Positions 28,875 through 38,865 are shown, counted from the stretch's first letter. The stretch: DNA of 53,938 bases from an uncultured Lachnospira sp. (GCA_934343805.1 CAKRIN010000018.1:1-53938), one strand, 5' to 3'. Numbers and translations are program-made. The notes: a model not told the origin generated them from the letters alone.

Positions 28875-31097
28875 ATGGCAAAAAAGAAGTTATCGAAGAA
28901 GAAAAGAAGACGGAGAATTATAAGAAGAATAATATTATTAGTTGTTCTTCTTGCGTTTGCTACAGGACTTATATTGTTTGCACCAAAGATAATAAAGGTT
29001 GCAGAACTTGCAAAAGATGCCAAAAAGCTTGTTGGACAGAGTAATGTTGGAACATTTATGGATTCTGGAACAACTGTTATATACGATGCATCTGGCAATG
29101 AACTGTGTACAATGAAAGATTCAAAGGATATGTATTATGTGGATATTGCAGATATTCCTGATGCACTTGCAGAATCATTTGTTGTTATTGAAGATAAGGA
29201 TTTCTATAAACACAAAGGTATAGATTATAAGGCGATTATCAGGGCAATTATTGCTAACACGGAGAATGATGAAATTGTTCAGGGCGCGAGCACGATTACC
29301 CAGCAGCTTGCCAAAAATATTTTTCTTAGCCAGGAAGTTACATGGGAACGAAAAGTTGAGGAGATGTTTGTTGCAAGAGAACTTGAAAAAAAGTACTCAA
29401 AAGACCAGATCCTAGAGTTCTATCTTAATAATATATATTTTGGAAATGGCTATTATGGTGTAGGAGCAGCGGCTAAAGGATATTTTGGAAAGGATGTCAA
29501 CGAACTTTCATTGGCTGAACAGACATTTATAGCAGCTATACCTAATAATCCTACAAGATATAATCCGCTCACTAATTATGATAATACAGTTGGAAGAAGA
29601 GATATGATACTTGCAAGGCTGTATGATGAGGATTTTATCAATTCAATGAATTATTATACAGCGCTGGATACTCAGGTTGAATTATCTCAGCAGCCGGCTG
29701 CGTCAAAGAATAATTCTGTTGAAACATATGCAAGACATTGTGCAACAGAGGGGATGATGCAGGCAAATGGATTTATATTCAGAACTAATTTTGCAGATGA
29801 AGATGATTACAACCAGTATAAGCAATTATATGAGGACAGCTATACATTATTTCAACAAAGGTTGTTTTCTGGTGGATATAATGTATATACAAGTATAGAT
29901 ATGCAGCTTCAGGAAGAATTGCAGAGTGCAGTTGATGATAATATGGAATCGTATACATCGCAGAAAGATGGCGTCTATGAAATGCAGGCAGCAGCTACAT
30001 GTATAGATAATTCAACTGGAAATGTTGTAGCTATAGTCGGTTCCCGAAGTCAGGATCTGGAAGGATACACATTAAATCGTGCATATCAGAGTTACAGACA
30101 GCCTGGAAGTTCTATCAAACCAATAATAGATTATATTCCATATCTTCAGATGGGAAACACACCGGATACAATTGTAAAGGATGAATATATACAGGATGGT
30201 CCTAAAAATGCAGATGGAACCTATATGGGAGATATAACGTTAAGAACAGCAGTAAATCTGTCAAGGAATACGGTTGCGTGGAATATATTGAAAGAAATTA
30301 CTCCTAAAACAGGTAGTTCATATCTGCTTAACCAGGGATTTCACAAGGTATGGATGGACAAAAACTATAATGCAATAGCAATAGGTGGATTCACATATGG
30401 AGTATCAACTGAAGAGATGGCGGGCGCATATGCAACGATAATAAATGATGGACAGTACAGAAGAGTAACGTGTGTCAGTTCTATAACCGATGCCAGAGGA
30501 AAGGTAATTCTTGATACTAATGGCAGAGAAGAACAGATATATGATAAAGAATCATGCAGAATGATGACAGATATGTTAAAAACTGTTGTTACAGATGGAA
30601 CAGGAAAAGGTGCTTCGCCTGATAATGCAATAGTAGCAGGAAAGACAGGAACAACTAATTCTAATTATGATTCGTGGTTTTGTGGATATAGCCAGTATTA
30701 TACATTAGCAGTATGGCAGGGATATGATTATCCTGCATCAATACCACAAAATGTTACTAAACAGATATTCAGGCAGTTCATGCAAGAAGCGCATAAGGAA
30801 CTGGCCAAAAAGGATTTTTCAAAGTATAAGAATTCAAATGCTACAGATGAAACAACAAGCCAGGCAGAAACTGAGACAGAAACAGTAAGTGAAACACAGA
30901 CACAGTCTGCTATAGAGACAGAATCTGTGACACAGACACAGAAAGCCAGTCAGTCAGAGTCATCAAGCCAGATGGAGACAGGAGTAATCAGGGATAATGA
31001 TGAAACAGTAAGCGTTAAACAGGAAAGTACTGCGGGTACAAGCAATAAGGATACTGATAAGCCGGCGGAGACAAAGACTGATAATCTGGTACATTGA
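28875..31097 (+). CDS. pbpA: Class A penicillin-binding protein (PBP1 type)
   Basis: 740 residues. A basic N-terminus (KKKLSKKKRRRR) and membrane helix at about 17-37 precede a GT51 transglycosylase domain (EDKDFYKHKGIDYKAIIRA near residue 106, GASTITQQLAKN, ARELEKKYSKDQILEFYLNNIYFG). The transpeptidase follows with SSIK (about 412), SRN (about 462) and KTGT (about 589). The last 100 residues are Ser/Thr/Glu/Gln-rich and look disordered. It polymerises and cross-links peptidoglycan outside the membrane. Symbol by analogy; the paralog cannot be assigned. Confidence 0.94.
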   Translation: MAKKKLSKKKRRRRIIRRIILLVVLLAFATGLILFAPKIIKVAELAKDAKKLVGQSNVGTFMDSGTTVIYDASGNELCTMKDSKDMYYVDIADIPDALAESFVVIEDKDFYKHKGIDYKAIIRAIIANTENDEIVQGASTITQQLAKNIFLSQEVTWERKVEEMFVARELEKKYSKDQILEFYLNNIYFGNGYYGVGAAAKGYFGKDVNELSLAEQTFIAAIPNNPTRYNPLTNYDNTVGRRDMILARLYDEDFINSMNYYTALDTQVELSQQPAASKNNSVETYARHCATEGMMQANGFIFRTNFADEDDYNQYKQLYEDSYTLFQQRLFSGGYNVYTSIDMQLQEELQSAVDDNMESYTSQKDGVYEMQAAATCIDNSTGNVVAIVGSRSQDLEGYTLNRAYQSYRQPGSSIKPIIDYIPYLQMGNTPDTIVKDEYIQDGPKNADGTYMGDITLRTAVNLSRNTVAWNILKEITPKTGSSYLLNQGFHKVWMDKNYNAIAIGGFTYGVSTEEMAGAYATIINDGQYRRVTCVSSITDARGKVILDTNGREEQIYDKESCRMMTDMLKTVVTDGTGKGASPDNAIVAGKTGTTNSNYDSWFCGYSQYYTLAVWQGYDYPASIPQNVTKQIFRQFMQEAHKELAKKDFSKYKNSNATDETTSQAETETETVSETQTQSAIETESVTQTQKASQSESSSQMETGVIRDNDETVSVKQESTAGTSNKDTDKPAETKTDNLVH

Positions 31098-31110
31098 TTG
31101 CAAAAGAACT

Positions 31111-31149
31111 AAAAAAGGAACCTGGCTTATATGCCGGGTTCCTTTTTTT
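31111..31149. terminator. Bidirectional terminator between the PBP gene and prs
   Basis: AAAAAAGGAACCTGGC pairs with GCCGGGTTCCTTTTTT (one G-U), with an A run on one side and a T run on the other. Confidence 0.92.
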
Positions 31150-31158
31150 ATATTATAA

Positions 31159-32343
31159 TTACTTGCCGTAATGACGTTCGTTATATTCTTTAACTCTCTG
31201 CTGGATTCTTTCAACTGGACTTAATAAGTTGCTGATTGAAGAATCGTGATTAAGTGTATCAATAAGAAGAGCCATATATTTGCTCATATCAACATTGATA
31301 TACCATGGCTTAGAAAGGAGTTCTTCTGGCTGATATACAAGGTTAGTTGTAAGGATTCTGTCAATAACACCATTCTCATATGCTTCATCAAACTTCTTGA
31401 ATCCATTAGTGAAAAGACCGAATGTAGTGGCACAGAATACTCTGTTGGCGCCGCGCTTCTTAAGCTCAGAAGCAACATCAATCATACTCTCGCCAGAAGA
31501 AATCATATCATCGATGATAATTACATCTTTACCTTCCACATTAGTTCCAAGGAATTCATGTGCAACAATAGGGTTACGACCATTTACAATCTTAGTGTAA
31601 TCTCTTCTCTTGTAGAACATACCCATATCAAGTCCAAGAACATTGGCAAAGTAAACAGCACGTCCCATACCACCTTCATCAGGGCTGATAACCATCATAT
31701 GTTCGCTGTCAATGTGAAGGTCATCCACATTAAGAAGAAGATACTTGATAAACTGATATGTGCATGAAACAGATTCAAATCCTTTAAGAGGAATAGCATT
31801 GTGAACTCTAGGGTCATGCGCATCAAAAGTGATGATATTTTCAACACCCATATCTGTAAGTTCCTGAAGCATAAGTGCACAATCAAGAGATTCTCTTCCA
31901 GTTCTCTTGTGCTGTCTTGATTCATAAAGAAAAGGCATAATTACGTTAATTCTTCTAGCTTTACCACCAGCAGCTGCAATTACTCTCTTAAGATCAGCAT
32001 AGTGATCGTCAGGAGACATGTGGTTCTTGAAACCGCAAACAGTATATTCAAGGCTGTAATTGCAGACATCAAGCATAATATATAAGTCATGACCACGGAC
32101 AGAATCTACAAGAACACCCTTTCCTTCTCCTGAGCCGAATCTAGGAGTCTTTGCATTAACAATATAACTGTCTCTCCTATATCCTGCAAAATTAAGGGTA
32201 GAAGTATTCTCATTCTGGCGCTGTTCTCTCCACTTAACAAGGTACTCGTCAACTTTCTTTCCCATTTGTGTGCAGCTTGCTAATGGGATAATACCTAAAG
32301 TTCCGTAAGGAATAGTTTCTGTGTGTCTTTCATCACGTGGCAT
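31159..32343 (-). CDS. prs: Ribose-phosphate pyrophosphokinase, long form
   Basis: 394 residues. It makes PRPP from ribose 5-phosphate and ATP. Visible motifs are FDAHDPRVHNAIPL (metal and ATP site), VISPDEGGMGRAVYFANVLG and the PRPP loop VIIIDDMISSGESMIDVA. The protein is about 80 residues longer than the common 315-residue enzyme, with extra sequence at the N-terminus (TIPYGTLGIIPLASC ...) and at the end. The long form is common in Lachnospiraceae, but regulation may differ from the classical enzyme. The start at 32343 has GGAGG 10 bases upstream; the frame opens at 32430. It is last in the minus-strand gene row murC, dnaD, dnaI, prs. Confidence 0.9.
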   Translation of the reverse strand: MPRDERHTETIPYGTLGIIPLASCTQMGKKVDEYLVKWREQRQNENTSTLNFAGYRRDSYIVNAKTPRFGSGEGKGVLVDSVRGHDLYIMLDVCNYSLEYTVCGFKNHMSPDDHYADLKRVIAAAGGKARRINVIMPFLYESRQHKRTGRESLDCALMLQELTDMGVENIITFDAHDPRVHNAIPLKGFESVSCTYQFIKYLLLNVDDLHIDSEHMMVISPDEGGMGRAVYFANVLGLDMGMFYKRRDYTKIVNGRNPIVAHEFLGTNVEGKDVIIIDDMISSGESMIDVASELKKRGANRVFCATTFGLFTNGFKKFDEAYENGVIDRILTTNLVYQPEELLSKPWYINVDMSKYMALLIDTLNHDSSISNLLSPVERIQQRVKEYNERHYGK

Positions 32344-32448
32344 AATAAATAATCCTCCATAAAGTATAATAATTAAACATACATATAAAAATATAAACAT
32401 TGACCAGTAATAAGTCAATGATATATTCACATAAAAATGATCGGCAAG

Positions 32449-33441
32449 CTATCTTGGAGATAAACGTTTCATACATCGAATATCATCTCCAAAAAGCCGA
32501 AGAATAGAGTAGGCGCTGACTAATCTGGAAAAAATGCGTTGCGAATAACGAGACTCTATGTCAGGTATTTCAAGGTTAGATGATATGATGACACTCTTGC
32601 GCCTTAACATTCTTTCGTTGATGACATAGAACAGGTTAGAGAAATTATAGCTTGACCCATTCTCGGTTCCCAGATCATCAATTATAAGAAGATCACATTC
32701 AAGAAAAAATGATGTGTCAAATCTGGATTCTCCATAATCTTTGTAGTCACCACTCTTAAAAGCATCAAAGAATTCACCCGAAGTAAGATATATAATGCTG
32801 TGGCATGAATCCATGAGAGCCTTGGCTATGCAGTTGGATAAAAATGTTTTGCCAACACCAGTCTGCCCTATAAATAAAAGGTTGGAAAAAGTGTTGTCAA
32901 AATTGTCAACGAATTCGTGACATACATTAAGAACCTTTTGCATATTATTATAAGGTGTGAGCCCTGTGGCGGAATCAACATCAGTGTTGTTGTACCACTT
33001 AAGAGAGAATGTATCGAAATTCTCATTATTGGTTATATTCTTGAGATTGGAATCCTTATATATCAGGTCAATTGCTTTCTTATTAAAGCATATGCATCTA
33101 TTGCCATTAACATACCCTGAATCTTTGCAGTAAGGACAAGTATATATATCATCAAGATAATCTGCAGGCTTGCCAATTGAAGCCAGAGCCGATGCCCGTT
33201 TTAAGCGTAGTGTCTGAAGCGCAGAGTCTAGTTCATCAGCAGTCGAGTCAGATGAATCTGAACTTATGCGCGCTCTGGCGTTTGCCATAGATATATCTAT
33301 AATTGAGGAATCGATGTCAGCTATCTGTGGACATAATGATGTAACTTCATCATAACGCTCCTGTTGGATATGACGATTAGCCGTTCTGATTTCATCGTAA
33401 ATTCTCATTATAGATTCATGTTGGGTGTTACTTAAAGGCAT
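32449..33441 (-). CDS. dnaI: DnaI/DnaC-like helicase loader ATPase
   Basis: 330 residues. The N-terminal 95 residues are helical. A cysteine cluster (CPYCKDSGYVNGNRCICF, about residues 99-118) resembles the zinc finger of B. subtilis DnaI. The AAA+ domain has Walker A FIGQTGVGKTFLSN near residue 192, Walker B LLIIDDLGTEN near 250 and an arginine-rich end (SRYSQRIFSRLVSAYSILRLFG). It loads the replicative helicase DnaB at the origin. It starts 20 bases after dnaD, so both are one operon. Confidence 0.9.
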   Translation of the reverse strand: MPLSNTQHESIMRIYDEIRTANRHIQQERYDEVTSLCPQIADIDSSIIDISMANARARISSDSSDSTADELDSALQTLRLKRASALASIGKPADYLDDIYTCPYCKDSGYVNGNRCICFNKKAIDLIYKDSNLKNITNNENFDTFSLKWYNNTDVDSATGLTPYNNMQKVLNVCHEFVDNFDNTFSNLLFIGQTGVGKTFLSNCIAKALMDSCHSIIYLTSGEFFDAFKSGDYKDYGESRFDTSFFLECDLLIIDDLGTENGSSYNFSNLFYVINERMLRRKSVIISSNLEIPDIESRYSQRIFSRLVSAYSILRLFGDDIRCMKRLSPR

Positions 33442-33461
33442 TGTGTTCCTCCTGTTGCGGG

Positions 33462-34625
33462 CTAATTATTATTACTTAACAAAGAATTATACCAGTCATC
33501 AGATTTCTTGGGACGCTGCTGGTAGTTGTTAAAGCGGTTAGCGTTCTGCTTGATAACATTACCGGACTTGGCATTTTTGGAAGCTTTAGAAGCTTCATAT
33601 TCGGCGTCAGCTTTTTTAATATCATCGGAATTTCTTACATTAGATGAATTCCATTTTGTGAGAATTGAATCAGCATATTCAAAGCTTGGCTGGTGAGTAG
33701 CTTTAAGTGTTCTGTTACATGCTTCAACAATCATATCTGTATCAAAACAGAATACATCAGTCCATTTTGAAATAAGATTTTTCTCTGTCTGCCCTGGCTC
33801 TCTGTTATTAAGTCCGAAAGCACGCATTACACTATATACAGCTTCGTTATGAGAAGATACTTCATCACGTGCAGCTTCTACAGTGTTGATGCCTTCTTCG
33901 GCCCATGATAAGGCGATCTTTTCAATATATCTTATTGAAGTCTTGCCTTTTGATACACAATATTCAATGAGATATTCAATAAGATCCGCCGGGAAGTGAA
34001 GCGTATCATAAAAATATACGATTGCATTAACTTCCGAGTCTGATAAAGTCTTTCCAAGATAAGTCTGGACTACAAAGAGCAACATTGAAAAATCATCATT
34101 GGCTGACAACTCGTTAAGCTTCTCTGCTGAAGATGTTATCTTCGAAGGCTCAATATCATTAAAGCTTATACTGCTGTTGATTCTGTTAATTGATACAACA
34201 TTATTGCTTGAATCAGATGTGCCAGAGTATCCGGCAACATTACGCTGTGATGAGTAATTGTCTTCTATTTCGGAAAAATCTGTATGTACAGATGTATTGG
34301 TATTGTCAGGATTAGGACTGTTATCAGCAGATACAGCTTTAAAAGTTATACCGCATAACTGTTTGTTATTGTCATATGACAAAGATAAAAGACCAAGCTT
34401 GTCCCAATATCTTAACGCACGCATTATATCGTTCTCTGTCTGATTAAAAGTATCAGCAATATAAGAGATACTTAGGTTATTACTGTTTCGGGAAAGCAGA
34501 CGCAACAGATATAGATATACCTTAACAAAATCTCCGTTAGCGGATGGAACGTATTGGTCTATAAAAATATCAGAAACTGCGGTGTAACCAGAAGCAGTCT
34601 CTGAAGATAAATTCAGATTATTCAT
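33462..34625 (-). CDS. dnaD: DnaD-domain replication initiation protein
   Basis: 387 residues. The N-terminal part (FIDQYVPSANGDFVKVYLYLLRLLSRNSNNLSISYIADTFNQTENDIMRALRYWDKLGLL, residues about 18-85) is a winged helix as in DnaD. Two DnaD-type helical domains follow: FSMLLFVVQTYLGKTLSDSEVNAIVYFYD and AVYSVMRAFGLNN ... YADSILTKWN. The tail is Lys/Asn-rich. The B. subtilis relatives DnaD and DnaB act between DnaA and the helicase loader. The start at 34625 was chosen because GGGGGAG lies 8 bases upstream; the frame opens at a TTG at 34643. A dense DnaA-box array lies directly in front of its promoter. Confidence 0.85.
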   Translation of the reverse strand: MNNLNLSSETASGYTAVSDIFIDQYVPSANGDFVKVYLYLLRLLSRNSNNLSISYIADTFNQTENDIMRALRYWDKLGLLSLSYDNNKQLCGITFKAVSADNSPNPDNTNTSVHTDFSEIEDNYSSQRNVAGYSGTSDSSNNVVSINRINSSISFNDIEPSKITSSAEKLNELSANDDFSMLLFVVQTYLGKTLSDSEVNAIVYFYDTLHFPADLIEYLIEYCVSKGKTSIRYIEKIALSWAEEGINTVEAARDEVSSHNEAVYSVMRAFGLNNREPGQTEKNLISKWTDVFCFDTDMIVEACNRTLKATHQPSFEYADSILTKWNSSNVRNSDDIKKADAEYEASKASKNAKSGNVIKQNANRFNNYQQRPKKSDDWYNSLLSNNN

Positions 34626-34656
34626 GGTATCATTCTCCCCCAAATGTTATGAGCAG

Positions 34657-34699
34657 ATTATACCACTGAAAAAAATAAATGCAAAGCGCACCAGGTGCG
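34657..34699 (-). promoter_or_regulatory. Promoter of dnaD-dnaI with an adjacent palindrome
   Basis: On the minus strand: TTGCAT, 16 bases, TATAAT (34657-34684). Two bases upstream of the -35 lies CGCACCAGGTGCG (34687-34699), a palindrome around a central A, a possible operator. Confidence 0.6.
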
Positions 34700-34710
34700 G
34701 AAAGGAGGTT

Positions 34711-34856
34711 TGTGGAAAATGTGGATAATGTGGATAAATGATAAGGGAACATAACAAAGGTGCATAAAACAGGAGTTTAAAAATTACAAAATAAAAAAAT
34801 TATCCACAATTTTTATTCACAAATAAGTGACAAAAAATTGTGGATAGTGTGGATAA
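34711..34856. promoter_or_regulatory. DnaA-box cluster upstream of dnaD
   Basis: Exact boxes (TTATCCACA or its complement TGTGGATAA) are at 34720-34728, 34729-34737, 34800-34808 and 34848-34856. TTATTCACA at 34813-34821 fits TTATNCACA. One-mismatch boxes lie at 34711-34719 and 34839-34847. Boxes 34711, 34720 and 34729 abut without a gap, as do 34839 and 34848. The middle (about 34770-34835) is very AT-rich. Seven boxes in 146 bases is far above chance. It is either a DnaA control or titration site, or an origin-like element. Confidence 0.85.
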
Positions 34857-34891
34857 CTTTGTTGAAAAAGTTCAGGTTGGTTGAAAACTTA

Positions 34892-36271
34892 CTATTTAAG
34901 CAAGTCTTCACCTATTTTGTAAACATCACCAGCGCCCATAGTTATTAACAAATCATCGTTGATACAATTTTTTATTAAATATTTTTCAATGTCCTCAAAA
35001 TTATCAATGTATACACATTCTTTTCCTAGAGACTTGATCTTTTCGCATAAATCAGCTGAACTGATTCCGAGAGTATCAGTTTCTCTTGCAGCATATATCT
35101 TTGCGAGGACAACCTTGTCAGCGTGGCTTAATGCATCGGCAAATTCATTGAATAAAAGCTTTGTACGTGAATATGTATGAGGCTGAAAAACGACCCATAT
35201 ATGATTGTGAGGATAGTGGGCAGCAGAACTTAATGTTGCACGTATTTCATCCGGATGGTGAGCATAGTCATCAATGACAGTCACACCATTAAAAGTTCCT
35301 TTTTTCTCAAATCTTCGGTTAGTGCCTTTGAAGCTGGCAAGACCAGCTTTGATGTGCTCCATGTCAACAGACAGCTTTCTTGCAGCAGCAATAGCAGCAA
35401 GAGAGTTATATACATTATGGAGACCAGGAACGCCAAGGGTTATGGAGTCAGTCTTCTTGTTATTAATAAGAAGAGAGTAAGTACATCTGCCAAAATCATC
35501 ATAAGTGATGTCACATGCACTATACATGCTGATTTCTGGATCAGAACCAAAAGTAATGACTTCACAGTCGGTATCCTTATAAAAATAGTCATAATTATCA
35601 ATGTCGGTATTAATTATAAGCGTTCCGTCTGATGGAAGCTTTTCAGTAAAAAGCTTAAATGAATGACGGATATCATTAATGTCCTTAAAGAAGTCAAGAT
35701 GATCTTCTTTAACATTGAGAATTATGTTCATGGTTGGATTAAATGATAAAAAACTGTTGGTGTATTCGCATGCTTCTGCTACAAAATATTTGTCACCACC
35801 AACTCTTGTGTTGCCACCGATACTGTTAAGTATGCCGCCGACAGAAATAGTTGGGTCCATATTGGCAGAAAGCAGAATTTCAGAAATCATGGATGTAGTA
35901 GTTGTTTTTCCGTGAGTTCCGGCTATATTAATGGCATTAGTATATATTGTCATTATCTGACCGAGAAGTTCGGCACGTGTAAGCATTGGAATTCCTGCAG
36001 TTCTGGCTGCTACAAATTCTGGATTGTCTGGGTGGATTGCTGCTGTATATACAACAAGATCTATATCATTAGTAATATTACCGGCACTTTGAGGGATAGA
36101 GATTAAACATCCATCACCAGAAAGTTCGTCAGTAAGCGCTGATGAGTTAGAATCGGAACCTGAAATAGTAAAACCTTTAGATAAAAGAATTTTGGCAAGT
36201 CCGCTCATACTGATACCACCTATGCCAATGAAGTGTATATGGATAGGGTTGTTGAAATCAATCTTGTACAT
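34892..36271 (-). CDS. murC: UDP-N-acetylmuramate--L-alanine ligase
   Basis: 459 residues. HFIGIGGISMSGLAKIL (N-terminal nucleotide-sugar domain), AGTHGKTTTTSMIS (ATP loop, about residues 114-127), EACEYTNSFL, LNVKEDHLDFF, GTNRRFEKKG and DDYAHHPDEI are diagnostic. It adds L-alanine to UDP-MurNAc, the first step of the stem peptide, in the cytoplasm. It is first in the minus-strand row; 266 bases separate it from dnaD, so the latter has its own promoter. Confidence 0.97.
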   Translation of the reverse strand: MYKIDFNNPIHIHFIGIGGISMSGLAKILLSKGFTISGSDSNSSALTDELSGDGCLISIPQSAGNITNDIDLVVYTAAIHPDNPEFVAARTAGIPMLTRAELLGQIMTIYTNAINIAGTHGKTTTTSMISEILLSANMDPTISVGGILNSIGGNTRVGGDKYFVAEACEYTNSFLSFNPTMNIILNVKEDHLDFFKDINDIRHSFKLFTEKLPSDGTLIINTDIDNYDYFYKDTDCEVITFGSDPEISMYSACDITYDDFGRCTYSLLINNKKTDSITLGVPGLHNVYNSLAAIAAARKLSVDMEHIKAGLASFKGTNRRFEKKGTFNGVTVIDDYAHHPDEIRATLSSAAHYPHNHIWVVFQPHTYSRTKLLFNEFADALSHADKVVLAKIYAARETDTLGISSADLCEKIKSLGKECVYIDNFEDIEKYLIKNCINDDLLITMGAGDVYKIGEDLLK

Positions 36272-36305
36272 GATATTTTCCTTCCTTGAAATTAGTGTTT
36301 AATAT

Positions 36306-36334
36306 ATTGTATGACTTATTGAGCCATTTTTCAA
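36306..36334 (-). promoter_or_regulatory. Promoter of murC
   Basis: On the minus strand: TTGAAA, 17 bases, TACAAT. Confidence 0.65.
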
Positions 36335-36404
36335 ATCTTTCTTTATTATATAGTGTATGAAACAGAAATTGTTTAAAATTATGTACAAAAACATTAAAAA
36401 CATT

Positions 36405-36433
36405 TTTACTTAGAGATAGTAATATGATATAAT
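36405..36433 (+). promoter_or_regulatory. Promoter of glgC-glgD
   Basis: TTTACT, 17 bases, TATAAT, about 45 bases before the glgC ATG. Confidence 0.65.
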
Positions 36434-36478
36434 CAATATATCTTATAGCAGTTAAAATTTAACATCAGAGGTGATAGC

Positions 36479-37750
36479 ATGATTAAAAAAGAAATGATTG
36501 CAATGTTACTTGCTGGAGGTCAGGGAAGCCGATTGGGTGTTCTTACATCTAAAGTAGCAAAGCCGGCAGTAGCATTTGGTGGAAAGTACAGAATAATAGA
36601 CTTTCCTCTCAGTAACTGTATTAATTCGGGTATAGATACAGTCGGAGTATTGACACAGTATCAGCCACTTCGTCTTAATACTCATATAGGAATAGGCATT
36701 CCTTGGGATCTGGATCGTAATGTTGGAGGTGTCTCAGTTCTTCCGCCATATGAGAAGAGTCAGAATAGTGAATGGTATACAGGAACAGCTAATGCCATTT
36801 ATCAGAATCTTGAATATATGGAACAGTATCATCCGGAGTATGTTCTTATTCTGTCAGGTGACCATATATATAAGATGGATTACAAGATAATGCTTGATTA
36901 TCACAAGGCTAATAATGCAGATATTACAATTGCAGCTATGCCGGTTCCAATGGAGGAAGCAAGCAGATTCGGAGTAGTTGTTACTGATCAGGATAACAAG
37001 ATAACAGAATTTGAGGAGAAGCCAGAACATCCAAAGAGCAATCTTGCTTCAATGGGTATATACATATTCAGCTGGAAGGTGCTGAAAGAAGCACTTATTA
37101 AGCTTAAAGACCAGCAGGAGTGTGATTTTGGCAAGCATGTAATTCCATACTGCTTTAATAACAATAAGAGAATATTTGCCTATGAGTATAATGGATATTG
37201 GAAAGATGTAGGAACATTAAGCTCATATTGGGAAGCTAATATGGAACTTATTGATATTATTCCGGTATTTAATCTGTATGAGGAGTTCTGGAAGATATAT
37301 ACGAAGACAGATACTATTCCACCACAGTACATAGCTAAAGATGCTTATATTGAGAAGAGTATTATTGGTGATGGAACAGAGGTATATGGAAGAGTATTTA
37401 ACTCTGTAATAGGTTCGGGTGTAGTTATTGAAGAAGGCTGTGTAATCAGAGATTCAATAATTATGAATAATTCCCATATTAAGAAGAATACAACAATTAC
37501 TAAGTCAATTATTGCAGAAGATGTAACAATTGGAGAGAATGTAGAACTTGGCGTTGGAGAAGAAGCGGAGAATGTTAAGTTCCCTAAGATATACAATTCC
37601 GGACTTGTTACTATTGGAGAATGGTCAGTTGTTCCAGATAATGTAAAAGTCGGAAAGAATACAGCTATATCAGGAGAGACAACATTGCAGGATTACCCTA
37701 ATGGTGAATTACCAGGTGGAGGCATAATAATTAAGGCAGGTGATAATTAA
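36479..37750 (+). CDS. glgC: Glucose-1-phosphate adenylyltransferase
   Basis: 423 residues. The nucleotidyltransferase domain starts [58 protein letters not shown] (substrate lysine) and YWKDVGT follow, and a left-handed beta helix of hexapeptide repeats fills about residues 285-400. It makes ADP-glucose for glycogen. It overlaps glgD by one base. Confidence 0.96.
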   Translation: MIKKEMIAMLLAGGQGSRLGVLTSKVAKPAVAFGGKYRIIDFPLSNCINSGIDTVGVLTQYQPLRLNTHIGIGIPWDLDRNVGGVSVLPPYEKSQNSEWYTGTANAIYQNLEYMEQYHPEYVLILSGDHIYKMDYKIMLDYHKANNADITIAAMPVPMEEASRFGVVVTDQDNKITEFEEKPEHPKSNLASMGIYIFSWKVLKEALIKLKDQQECDFGKHVIPYCFNNNKRIFAYEYNGYWKDVGTLSSYWEANMELIDIIPVFNLYEEFWKIYTKTDTIPPQYIAKDAYIEKSIIGDGTEVYGRVFNSVIGSGVVIEEGCVIRDSIIMNNSHIKKNTTITKSIIAEDVTIGENVELGVGEEAENVKFPKIYNSGLVTIGEWSVVPDNVKVGKNTAISGETTLQDYPNGELPGGGIIIKAGDN

Positions 37751-38865
37751 TGAAAGCAATAGGTATTATTTTAGCAGGCGGTAATAACAGAATGATGCGA
37801 GAGCTTTCTAATAAGAGAGCAATAGCAGCTATGCCGATTGCAGGTAGTTATCGCGCCATAGACTTTGCATTAAGCAATATGAGTAATTCAAGGATACAGA
37901 AGGTCGCTGTTATAACACAGTATAATGCCAGATCACTTAATGAACATCTGAGTTCATCTAAGTGGTGGGATTTTGGTAGAAAGCAGGGAGGTTTATTTGT
38001 ATTTACCCCTACAATTACAGCAGAGAGCAGCAACTGGTACAGGGGAACAGCAGATTCTTTATACCAGAATATGCAGTTTTTAAAACAGAGCCATGAGCCA
38101 TATGTTGTTATAGCGTCAGGTGATGGAATTTATAAGCTTGACTATAATAAGGTGCTTCAGTATCACATTGAGAAGAAAGCAGATATAACAGTTGTCGTTA
38201 AGAAGATGGAAGACAGATCAGAGATAGGACGTTATGGTGTTGTAGCCATGACAGAAGAAGGCAGAATCACGGACATAGATGAGAAGCCACTCGAGACTAA
38301 TCTGTCAACAGTATCAACTGGTATATATGTTATAAGAAGAAGACTTCTTATAGAACTGCTTGAGAAAGCTGCAGAGGAAGACAGACATGAATTTGTGAGG
38401 GATATTCTTGTCAGATATAAGAATATTAAGAAGATATATGGCTATAACCTTGATACATACTGGAGCAACATATCTACAGTTAATTCATACTATAAGACTA
38501 ACATGGACTTCCTTGAGAAGGGGGTAAGAGATTATTTCTTTAATCAGTATCCAGATGTATATTCTAAGGTAGAAGATTTACCACCTGCTAAGTACAACTT
38601 TGGCGCTAACGTGAGAAACAGTCTTGTTTCAAGTGGTTGTATAATCAATGGTACAGTTGAGAATTCTGTTCTGTTTAAGAAAATATATGTTGGAAATAAC
38701 AGTGTAATTAAGAATTCAATTATTCTTAATAATGCATACATTGGAGATAATGCTTATATTGAGAATTGCATAGTCGAGAGCAATAGTACAATTAAGGCTA
38801 ATTCAAGATATGTAGGAGAGAATGATGTGAGGATTGTTGTGGAGGATAGTCCTTTATATTATTAG
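37750..38865 (+). CDS. glgD: GlgD, non-catalytic or regulatory partner of GlgC
   Basis: 371 residues, homologous to GlgC throughout but with altered key sites: ILAGGNNRMMRELSNKRAIAAMPIAGSYRAIDF in place of the catalytic GGxGxRL, and GDGIYKLDY where GlgC has [13 protein letters not shown] is kept. In Firmicutes GlgD forms a hetero-oligomer with GlgC and raises its activity. The stop-start overlap (TAATG) ensures coupled synthesis. Confidence 0.93.
   Translation: MKAIGIILAGGNNRMMRELSNKRAIAAMPIAGSYRAIDFALSNMSNSRIQKVAVITQYNARSLNEHLSSSKWWDFGRKQGGLFVFTPTITAESSNWYRGTADSLYQNMQFLKQSHEPYVVIASGDGIYKLDYNKVLQYHIEKKADITVVVKKMEDRSEIGRYGVVAMTEEGRITDIDEKPLETNLSTVSTGIYVIRRRLLIELLEKAAEEDRHEFVRDILVRYKNIKKIYGYNLDTYWSNISTVNSYYKTNMDFLEKGVRDYFFNQYPDVYSKVEDLPPAKYNFGANVRNSLVSSGCIINGTVENSVLFKKIYVGNNSVIKNSIILNNAYIGDNAYIENCIVESNSTIKANSRYVGENDVRIVVEDSPLYY

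Noticed and set aside
34711..34856. Short tandem 9-mers read as a CRISPR-like array or IS end
   Set aside because: Units are 9 bases, abut without spacers and match DnaA boxes exactly; no cas or transposase gene is near.
34711..34856. Calling the DnaA-box cluster the chromosomal origin
   Set aside because: No dnaA, dnaN, rpmH or gyrase genes are adjacent and skew cannot be judged from the window, so it is left as a cluster of undecided role.
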